Assembly (NCBI GenBank): GCA_025355115.1
Contig: JANXLO010000521.1
Coordinates: forward strand, 1 to 9,467
Length of the DNA stretch: 9,467 bases
Source of the DNA: Chthonomonadaceae bacterium
Lineage (GTDB): Bacteria > Armatimonadota > Chthonomonadetes > Chthonomonadales > Chthonomonadaceae
Direction: 5' to 3'
Shown here one piece after another: positions 1-5,767 of this stretch. The notes under the pieces are model-generated. The model had not been told where the DNA came from and made no database searches. It saw nothing but the letters and a program-made list of their open reading frames with translations. Both the position numbers and the translations under genes were made by a program. Each line of letters opens with the position of its first letter. Within the stretch, counting starts at the first letter, position 1.

Positions 1-612
<612 letters not shown>

Positions 613-618
613 TTAGGC

Positions 619-1842
619 TTAAGTGTGGTACTCGGCATTAATTTTGATATAGTCGTAGCTGTAGTCGCACGTCCATACAGTCGCCGCTTCGTCCCCCGTA
701 TTAAGGTCGACAACGAACTGCACTTCTTTGCCAGTGAGATAGTGGTGAGCAGCGTCGCGGTCGAACTCGACGCTGCGCCCCGCTGAGCAGACGACGTGAT
801 CTCCTATGTAGACGTCGATCACATTGGGATCGAACGGAATGCCTGCTTTTCCAGCAGCCATTACGATCCTTCCCCAGTTGGGATCGCAGCCAAAAAGGGC
901 TGTCTTCACCAGAGGCGACTCGGCGATGGTCTTTGCGATCCGATGCGCCCCTGCTTCCGTGGCCGCTCCGCGAACAACTACCTCGGCCAGTTTGGTCGCC
1001 CCTTCTCCATCCTTTGCGATCTCCTTGGCAAGCGAGATGCACAGGCGTGATAGAGCCTCAACGAAATCCTCGAACGCGGGCCCGGAGCGCGAGACTTCTC
1101 CCTCACCCATTCCAGACGCGAGTAGGAGGCACATGTCGTTCGTGCTTGTGTCTCCATCGACCGTGACGCAGTTGAAGGACACGGCGACGGCACGGACCAA
1201 CGCCTCCTGGAGCAATGGGGCCGGAAGGCGTGCATCCGTTGTTATAAAGGCCAGCATAGTCGCCATGTTGGGCGCGATCATCCCGGAGCCTTTGCACATC
1301 CCTCCAAAACGCATCGGCGCCACCCACTGATCGGAATCCGCTTCGAAACCCATGAACTTCGGATAGGTGTCGGTTGTCATGATAGCGCGTGCCACCCGCT
1401 GATCAGTTTCGAAATCCCTATCGAGGCTGTCGACGGCCATATCGATGCCTGCACGAAGCTTTTCCATCGGCAGCAAATGGCCAATGATGCCGGTCGAGGC
1501 GGTTAGCACTGCGTCAGGGGGAATATGGAGCTTGCGGCTCACCCAGTCCGCGATCATGCTGTTGTCATGCTCGCCCTGCTCTCCGTTGCAGGCGTTCGCA
1601 TTGCCAGCGTTGATTAAAACTGCCCGTGCCGTCCCGCTTCTCACCACGCGCCGAGAGTACTGCACGCACGCTGCCTGCACTCGATTCGTCGTAAATACGC
1701 CAGCGGCGGTACAGGCGCTTTCGCTGACTAGAAGCGCGAGGTCTTCCCCCTGCGTCTTCAGCCCGCACCGCACTCCCGACGCGACGAAGCCCTCCGGATA
1801 GGTGACTCCTGCTGCCTCTATTTTCTGCCAGACCGTGATCAA
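619..1842 (-). CDS. argJ: Glutamate N-acetyltransferase / ornithine acetyltransferase ArgJ
   Basis: ArgJ moves the acetyl group from N-acetylornithine to glutamate, recycling it in arginine synthesis. Some members can also use acetyl-CoA, and the sequence alone does not show which kind this is. I chose the TTG at 1842 because AGGGAG sits six bases upstream (1849-1854) and it gives the normal family length, 407 residues. The in-frame ATG at 1965 would add 41 unrelated residues overlapping the upstream gene. Motifs: GVRCGLKTQG near 23-32, INAGNANACNG 77-87, oxyanion-hole STG at 116-118, and the self-cleavage site IAPNMA|TML with nucleophile Thr195. The alpha and beta chains would therefore be about 194 and 213 residues. 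The C-terminus IKINAEYHT matches the family end. It starts 25 bases after the DinB-like gene and ends 9 bases before argB. No argA is visible, so a bifunctional enzyme is possible. Confidence 0.95.
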   Translation of the reverse strand: MITVWQKIEAAGVTYPEGFVASGVRCGLKTQGEDLALLVSESACTAAGVFTTNRVQAACVQYSRRVVRSGTARAVLINAGNANACNGEQGEHDNSMIADWVSRKLHIPPDAVLTASTGIIGHLLPMEKLRAGIDMAVDSLDRDFETDQRVARAIMTTDTYPKFMGFEADSDQWVAPMRFGGMCKGSGMIAPNMATMLAFITTDARLPAPLLQEALVRAVAVSFNCVTVDGDTSTNDMCLLLASGMGEGEVSRSGPAFEDFVEALSRLCISLAKEIAKDGEGATKLAEVVVRGAATEAGAHRIAKTIAESPLVKTALFGCDPNWGRIVMAAGKAGIPFDPNVIDVYIGDHVVCSAGRSVEFDRDAAHHYLTGKEVQFVVDLNTGDEAATVWTCDYSYDYIKINAEYHT

Positions 1843-1867
1843 AACGCACTCCCTCTGCTTTCCGTAC

Positions 1868-2407
1868 TCACTTGACGGCCTCCCTGCTGCCCCTGGGTGC
1901 TTTGAGCCCGGAGCGATAAGCGCTCGAGGCCTTGATGCGCTCCACTTGCCGGGTGTGGTATGCATAATGGGGCTGAATGGTGGCCAGCCACTCTTTCCCG
2001 TTCAGCCTGCCGTACTCGAAGTGCCAGCTGACTTGCTCGGGATTGATCGGTCTTCCGGTCGACTCTGCCAGCCGCAGCAGAGAATTGGAGTGATCTTCTC
2101 GAATCACCTGAAAAGGCCGTCCTCCCGCGCCGCGATAGAGAGCGCGCTGGTCGTACGTTAGAGAACGGCCTTTCGTGAAGGCCTCTAGAATATTCGCGAC
2201 GGCATAATTGACGTCAGCTATGTGCGACACCATATCGGATATGTTCATCGGGCATTCTGTCTTGAGTGCGGCAGCCGAATTGCTCACGTCCTCAAACAAT
2301 TTGTCAAAGGACCATCCCGCCACTAAGCCCTGCTCCAGCAGAGCGTCCCATTCCGCGTTTTCCGCAAGCGGAGCGATGGTCCTATGTTTGCGTAGTATAT
2401 GCAGCAT
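1868..2407 (-). CDS. DinB/YfiT-like four-helix-bundle protein inside the arg operon
   Basis: A 179-residue, mostly helical protein. The arrangement SHIADVNYAV (His62) and PHYAYHTRQVERIKAS (His147 and His151) fits the three-histidine metal site of the DinB superfamily. In that superfamily the last two histidines are four residues apart and a Q-hydrophobic pattern follows. Family members are metal-binding proteins, often thiol-dependent transferases or hydrolases of unknown substrate, so no reaction can be named. It lies 22 bases after argC and 25 bases before argJ, in the same direction, so it is probably co-transcribed with them. GGAGG at 2421-2425 is 13 bases from the ATG, longer than usual, but no other in-frame start lies closer. 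Nothing in the sequence links it chemically to arginine synthesis. The superfamily call rests on pattern recognition and is moderately secure. Confidence 0.75.
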   Translation of the reverse strand: MLHILRKHRTIAPLAENAEWDALLEQGLVAGWSFDKLFEDVSNSAAALKTECPMNISDMVSHIADVNYAVANILEAFTKGRSLTYDQRALYRGAGGRPFQVIREDHSNSLLRLAESTGRPINPEQVSWHFEYGRLNGKEWLATIQPHYAYHTRQVERIKASSAYRSGLKAPRGSREAVK

Positions 2408-2429
2408 CTGACTCTTCTCTCCTCCGTCA

Positions 2430-3473
2430 TTAGGGCCAGAAAGCTCCCGCTTCCAGCCCTGACGTCTCCTCGAACCCGAACATCAAGTTCATATTTTGAA
2501 CGGCCTGGCCAGCCATTCCTTTGACAAGATTATCGATTGCTGAAACCACGGTGACTCGATTCAGCCTCTCATCTACGCCAAGCCCGATATGACAGATATT
2601 CGAGCCCAGCGTCTGCTTGGTGCCTGGCAGATCGTCCCTGATAATCACAAAAGGAGCAGCCGAGTAAAACGAACTGTACATCTCCAACAGCTCCTCTCTC
2701 GTTACCTTTCCCTTCAGAGTCGCATAGCAAGTAGCAAGGATGCCACGGGTCATCGGTACCAAATGAGGCGTGAAGCTCAGCATAATCTCATGCCCTGCCT
2801 GCAAACTAAGCTCCTGCTCGATTTCTGGCGTGTGCCGATGGGCGCCAGCGATTTTGTACGCGCTCGCGCTCTCGTTCATCTCAGGGAAATGATGCTCCTG
2901 ACTCCACTTCGACCGTCCGGCTCCAGATGCGCCCGAGAGCGCATCAATGAGAATGGAGTTCGTCTCAATCAGATCGTTGGCCACAAGTGGTGTCAACGCC
3001 AGTAGAGTGGCGGTCGGAAAACACCCTGGGTTTCCCACAAGCCGAGCTTTCCTTATCTCTGCGGCATGAAGTTCCGGCACACCGTAGATTGCCTCAGCGT
3101 TCAGAAGTGGAGCCGCGTGAGGAGTCTTATAGAAACTTTGATAGCTCTTGATGTCTCGAAGCCTGAAATCCGCCGATAGATCGATGACCCTGCAGCCTGC
3201 CGCGAGCAAAGTGGGCGCCATGTGCATCGCTTTGCCGTTCTCCTGAGCAAGAAAAACGACGTCGCACGTCGCCGCCGACGCTCCATTGTCATAGGAGGTG
3301 AAGCGAAGCTCAGTGCGTTTTGCAAGCCCAGGAAAGGCCGCCGAAACGGGCTGACCGGCATAGGTCTCGGAGACTGCAGCCTTGATCTCGACAGATGGGT
3401 GGGCGCCAAGCAGGCGAAGCAGCTCCCCTCCTCCATACCCCGATGCCCCTACAATGGCTGCCGAAATCGTCAC
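2430..3473 (-). CDS. argC: N-acetyl-gamma-glutamyl-phosphate reductase ArgC
   Basis: ArgC reduces N-acetylglutamyl phosphate to the semialdehyde with NADPH, the third step of arginine synthesis. The start is taken as the GTG at 3473 because AAGGAG (3483-3488) lies nine bases upstream. This gives 347 residues beginning MTISAAIVGASGYGGGEL, the usual family N-terminus. An in-frame ATG at 3497 would add eight residues, but it has no Shine-Dalgarno and falls between the terminator-like hairpin and its U-tract. Motifs (GTG numbering): NADP-binding GASGYGG at 9-15, catalytic Cys151 in NPGCFPTA, and the HRHTPEIEQ segment at 212-220 holding the catalytic histidine. The C-terminal FGFEETSGLEAGAFWP is typical of the family. 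It is the first gene of the operon argC, dinB-like, argJ, argB, and lies directly downstream of a putative arginine attenuator. Confidence 0.95.
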   Translation of the reverse strand: MTISAAIVGASGYGGGELLRLLGAHPSVEIKAAVSETYAGQPVSAAFPGLAKRTELRFTSYDNGASAATCDVVFLAQENGKAMHMAPTLLAAGCRVIDLSADFRLRDIKSYQSFYKTPHAAPLLNAEAIYGVPELHAAEIRKARLVGNPGCFPTATLLALTPLVANDLIETNSILIDALSGASGAGRSKWSQEHHFPEMNESASAYKIAGAHRHTPEIEQELSLQAGHEIMLSFTPHLVPMTRGILATCYATLKGKVTREELLEMYSSFYSAAPFVIIRDDLPGTKQTLGSNICHIGLGVDERLNRVTVVSAIDNLVKGMAGQAVQNMNLMFGFEETSGLEAGAFWP

Positions 3474-3482
3474 GATCCGAAA

Positions 3483-3488
3483 CTCCTT
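3483..3488 (-). promoter_or_regulatory. Ribosome binding site of argC (decides the GTG start)
   Basis: AAGGAG nine bases before the GTG at 3473. The competing ATG at 3497 has no such sequence in front of it. The site follows the U-tract of the attenuator hairpin within two bases, so termination would occur just before it is transcribed. Confidence 0.75.
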
Positions 3489-3489
3489 G

Positions 3490-3527
3490 AAAAACATTTC
3501 GCCGCTCGGTCAGTGTGACCGGCGGCG
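3490..3527 (-). terminator. Attenuator terminator hairpin before argC
   Basis: In the minus-strand RNA, CGCCGCCGGTCA (3527-3516) pairs with TGACCG (3511-3506 with the following bulged A) and GCGGCG (3505-3500). This gives a 12-bp GC-rich stem with a CAC loop and one bulged A. After AAA comes TGTTTTT (3496-3490). Strong stem plus U-tract resembles an intrinsic terminator. The three A residues between stem and U-tract make it less than perfect. Its place just before the argC ribosome binding site, downstream of a leader ORF rich in arginine codons, argues for conditional termination. Confidence 0.65.
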
Positions 3528-3544
3528 GCTAATGACAAATGACA

Positions 3545-3579
3545 ACGCCGTCGGCTTCCCAATTGGGCTCCCACGGCGC
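3545..3579 (-). promoter_or_regulatory. Leader hairpin 3:4 (anti-antiterminator candidate)
   Basis: GCGCCGT (3579-3573) pairs with ACGGCGT (3551-3545), including one G-U pair. Inside are CCC (3567-3565) and GGG (3560-3558) around an AATT loop. When formed, it hides CCGACGGCG (3554-3546). That segment could otherwise pair with CGCCGCCGG (3527-3519), the left arm of the terminator, at eight of nine positions. The hairpin therefore would favour termination. Confidence 0.5.
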
Positions 3580-3591
3580 TTGGGCGGTGAA

Positions 3592-3607
3592 ACTGTCGTT
3601 CGACAGT
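3592..3607. repeat. Palindrome in the argC leader
   Basis: ACTGTCG-TT-CGACAGT on the plus strand, seven-base arms with a two-base centre. As RNA it can form a six-pair hairpin with a GAAC loop between attenuator segments 2 and 3. As DNA it could be a dimeric repressor site. It does not resemble the ARG box consensus. Confidence 0.4.
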
Positions 3608-3611
3608 GGCG

Positions 3612-3646
3612 CGTCGCGTGGGTTATTTCCCTGTACGCTCGCGACG
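3612..3646 (-). promoter_or_regulatory. Leader hairpin 1:2 over the arginine codons (pause hairpin candidate)
   Basis: CGTCGCG (3646-3640), made of the second and third arginine codons of the leader ORF plus one base, pairs with CGCGACG (3618-3612). GGG (3631-3629) and CCC (3622-3620) can pair inside. A ribosome held on the arginine codons would break this hairpin. It would free CCCACGCG (3622-3615) to pair with CG(C)CGTGGG (3578-3570), which competes with hairpin 3:4. Confidence 0.5.
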
Positions 3647-3682
3647 ACGGTTTGTAAAGTTTGCTGTGCTTATGAACGACAT
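3623..3682 (-). CDS. Arginine-rich attenuation leader peptide, 19 residues
   Basis: ATG at 3682 and TAA at 3625-3623 encode MSFISTANFTNRRRERTGK. Residues 12, 13, 14 and 16 are arginine, coded CGT, CGT, CGC and CGT. GAGAG four bases before the ATG is a weak, close Shine-Dalgarno. The ORF starts about 59 bases after the inferred transcription start. It stops one base before the segment CCCACGCG, which takes part in alternative pairings, so a ribosome at the stop codon would cover that segment. This is the layout of leader peptides in his, trp and leu attenuators, with arginine as the sensed residue and arg genes downstream. The peptide itself probably has no function; its translation is the sensor. 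The call is inferred from layout, not from similarity to a known peptide. Confidence 0.7.
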   Translation of the reverse strand: MSFISTANFTNRRRERTGK

Positions 3683-3725
3683 GTCACTCTCGATATTCGG
3701 ATGTGCTTGACGAAGTGGCTATAAG

Positions 3726-3742
3726 TCAGTCCGTCAGACTGA
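3726..3742. promoter_or_regulatory. Inverted repeat at the start of the arg transcript
   Basis: TCAGTC-CGTCA-GACTGA, six-base arms and a five-base centre. It covers roughly +1 to +16 of the transcript predicted from the promoter at 3748-3776. It could be an operator or a 5'-end stabilising hairpin. It does not fit the ARG box pattern. Confidence 0.35.
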
Positions 3743-3747
3743 ATATC

Positions 3748-3776
3748 AGTATACCCGCGATGAATAAGAGTGTCAA
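3748..3776 (-). promoter_or_regulatory. Consensus sigma-70 promoter of the arg operon
   Basis: On the minus strand TTGACA (3776-3771), a 17-base spacer, then TATACT (3753-3748). The first box is an exact consensus and the second matches TATAAT at five of six positions. Transcription would start near 3741, giving a leader of about 268 bases to the argC GTG. The -35 box begins seven bases after the hyuB stop codon, so the arg operon has its own promoter within the hyuB-argC gap. Confidence 0.8.
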
Positions 3777-3782
3777 CGGCAA

Positions 3783-5417
3783 TTAGTCGTTTTTATCATC
3801 TCCACGCTCTTTTTGAGTTGCAATTTGCTCACCCCACCCTCCGCCGCCAGGTGTCTGGACAGTCACTATCGTCCCAGCGCTGCAATCGGCGCTCCATTTG
3901 CCAGGGAGATACTCATGCTCCGCCTCTGGAATAAGCACCGAATTGACGCCTCTCCTTCCGTCACTGCCTCCATTCGCGCCAAAGGGCGGATGCACGCGAC
4001 GCTCGGTGATCAGCGAAACGCGGCAGTCCGTGAGCAACTGCACACGTCGAATCAATCCATCGCCGCCGAGATGCAGTCCCGGTCCTCCAGTTGCCGCAAC
4101 GATGGACAACTCAAGCACACGGAGGGGATAGTGCGACTCGAGCGATTCAACGGGAGTGTTGCGTGTGTTGGTCATATGGGAGTGCACTGCGGAGAGGCCA
4201 TTGCCGTCGGATGATGCTCCCGCCCCCCCGGCTAGCGTTTCATAGTAGGCAAAAGATCGGCCTCGCTGAGGATCGTAGCCGCCTATCGTGACGTTGTTCA
4301 TCGTCCCTTGGCTAGCGGCAGGTATCCTGTCCGGGGCCGCTTGCGAGAGCGCCCGAAGACAGACATCCACAATTCGCTGCGACGTCTCCACATTGCCTGC
4401 TGCGACGGCCGCGGGGAAGGTTGCGTTGACCAGAGTTCCCTCCGGCGCGATCACCTGAACGGGCATGAAGCAACCCTCATTGGTGGGTATATCCCTCTCG
4501 GCGAGGCAACGCACGATATAGCAGCAGGCGGAGCGAGTGATCGCCTCCGTCGCGTTCAAAGATCCTCGCGTCTGCGGCGCGGTTCCGGTGAAATCGAATC
4601 GAACCGTGCGATCTCCAGGAACGGTGATGGCGAGGAGTATAGGGAGGTCAGTGTTTCCCGCGCCGTCATCGTCCAGAACATCCTGCGCGACATAGCGGCC
4701 CGCCGGGAGCTTATCCAACGCGACCCGGACGGCTTCCGCGGCGTAAGCGATGTTCTCTGCCGTGCGGGCCTGAAACTCCTCGCGCCCATAGCGCTCCATC
4801 AGAGCCTGAAATCTTCGAATCCCCGTCTCGTTCGCTGCAATCTGAGCAGCGAGATCGCCTTTGCGCTCCTGTGGAGTGCGCGAATTGGCGCAGACCATGT
4901 CTTGAACATCGGTACGCACTCTCCTACGCTCAACTAGACGCACGGGAGGGATAATTAAGCCTTCGTGAAACAGCTCGGTTGAAAGCGGTAGGGAGCCTGG
5001 CGTCAGTCCGCCGATGTCGGCATGATGCGCCCGGCAGGCGACGAATCCGGCTAGTTCAGTCCCTCCCGAGGCAGTCTTCGGCAGATAGACCGGAGCAACG
5101 AGCGTGAGGTCTGGCAGATGCGTTCCGCCGCAACGCGGATCGTTGCAGAGCCACATGACTCCCGGCGACCAGCGCACTTTATGGCGCAACTGCTGCATCA
5201 TCAGGGGCATCGCTCCGAGATGAACCGGGATATGGGCGGCCTGCGCCAACAGCCTTCCCTGTGGATCGAAGATGCCGCAAGAGTGGTCAAGACGCTCCTT
5301 TATGTTGGGCGAGTAGGCCGTGCGCTCGAGCGTCGCTCCCATCTCCTCCGCTATCGAAGCAAGGAGATGCTTCCATACTTCAACTTGAATTGGATCAAAG
5401 CTAGCCTGTGTGTTCAT
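3783..5417 (-). CDS. hyuB: Hydantoinase B / oxoprolinase family protein (HyuB-like)
   Basis: A 544-residue protein of the hydantoinase B family, whose members form the B subunit of ATP-dependent N-methylhydantoinase, 5-oxoprolinase-like enzymes, or acetone/acetophenone carboxylases. Seen: the N-terminal block [20 protein letters not shown] at 8-27, [14 protein letters not shown] at 31-44, GIFD and AHIPVHLG near 48-68, [12 protein letters not shown] at 92-103, HHADIGG at 131-137, GGDG at 451-454, and the C-terminal TPGGGGWG at 522-529. Length and motif order are normal, so the gene looks intact. The substrate cannot be read from the sequence. Its usual partner HyuA is not next to it: upstream is the divergent gspE and downstream the arg operon. 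A stop codon lies two codons upstream of the ATG, so this start is the first possible. GAGG is only one base from the ATG, too close to be a standard ribosome binding site. Confidence 0.9.
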   Translation of the reverse strand: MNTQASFDPIQVEVWKHLLASIAEEMGATLERTAYSPNIKERLDHSCGIFDPQGRLLAQAAHIPVHLGAMPLMMQQLRHKVRWSPGVMWLCNDPRCGGTHLPDLTLVAPVYLPKTASGGTELAGFVACRAHHADIGGLTPGSLPLSTELFHEGLIIPPVRLVERRRVRTDVQDMVCANSRTPQERKGDLAAQIAANETGIRRFQALMERYGREEFQARTAENIAYAAEAVRVALDKLPAGRYVAQDVLDDDGAGNTDLPILLAITVPGDRTVRFDFTGTAPQTRGSLNATEAITRSACCYIVRCLAERDIPTNEGCFMPVQVIAPEGTLVNATFPAAVAAGNVETSQRIVDVCLRALSQAAPDRIPAASQGTMNNVTIGGYDPQRGRSFAYYETLAGGAGASSDGNGLSAVHSHMTNTRNTPVESLESHYPLRVLELSIVAATGGPGLHLGGDGLIRRVQLLTDCRVSLITERRVHPPFGANGGSDGRRGVNSVLIPEAEHEYLPGKWSADCSAGTIVTVQTPGGGGWGEQIATQKERGDDKND

Positions 5418-5563
5418 GCCTCAATATTGTTGATGGCGAACGCAAAACCCTTTAGGAGCGCAAACTTTCATGGAAGGAACTTACAATCGTGAAACCGCCC
5501 TGCATTTGGAAGCGTCGGGCATATAGCACCTAACGCACTTTCATGCGCAGTCCATGCTCGTCA

Positions 5564-5619
5564 CTGCCTTGATCAGGTTATTCCCGACGAAATGCCGCGT
5601 AACCCCTGATGGACGGCAG
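5564..5619. repeat. 56-base imperfect inverted repeat / hairpin
   Basis: CTGCC (5564-5568) pairs with GGCAG (5615-5619). After a small internal loop, ATCAGGTTA (5572-5580) pairs with TAA..CCTGAT (5600-5610, with two extra C). The loop is 19 bases. GTCCAT (5550-5555) can alternatively pair with ATGGAC (5609-5614). There is no U-tract on either side, so it is not a terminator. It may be a structured 5' leader of hyuB or a protein site. Confidence 0.4.
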
Positions 5620-5754
5620 CGTCTTATATAGTACGACAATAACACGCTGGCGCCTGCAAGAGAGTACTTCCACGGTTCTTCTGCTCCCCATCTCGGCGTA
5701 AAACTTTTCTGCCCGCTGCACTAAATCGTTTCAGTCACGATGCTGAGGGCTTTT

Positions 5755-5759
5755 GGAGG
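5755..5759 (+). promoter_or_regulatory. Ribosome binding site of gspE (decides the TTG start)
   Basis: GGAGG eight bases before TTG at 5768. An earlier in-frame TTG at 5753 overlaps this site and so is unlikely to be the start. Confidence 0.75.
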
Positions 5760-5767
5760 TCATTACT

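Larger units (their letters stand above)
5418..5767. other. Divergent intergenic region between hyuB and gspE
   Basis: 350 bases with no credible gene on either strand. It must hold promoters for both hyuB and gspE. I see AT-rich TATATA at 5625-5630, readable as a -10 box on the minus strand, but no -35 box at proper spacing for either direction. It contains the hairpin at 5564-5619 and the gspE ribosome binding site GGAGG at 5755-5759. Confidence 0.6.

Noticed and set aside
1843..1965. 41-residue N-terminal extension of ArgJ from the ATG at 1965
   Set aside because: It overlaps the DinB-like gene, is not like any ArgJ N-terminus, and a good ribosome binding site points to the TTG at 1842.
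3490..3741. Arginine T-box leader
   Set aside because: No T-box antiterminator sequence (GGGTGG..ACCGCG) or AGAGA box is present; the short Arg-rich ORF is a better explanation.
3474..3776. ARG boxes for an ArgR repressor
   Set aside because: The palindromes at 3592-3607 and 3726-3742 lack the TGAAT..ATTCA pattern of ARG boxes.
5118..5492. 124-residue plus-strand ORF overlapping the hyuB start
   Set aside because: It is antisense to a clear hyuB coding sequence and shows no family features.
5545..5615. Possible TPP riboswitch on the minus strand (AGGGGTT and AACCTGATC motifs within a P1-like stem)
   Set aside because: The conserved CTGAGA element is missing and the 3' part does not match the G-rich TPP core. 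A thiamine riboswitch also makes no sense before hyuB.
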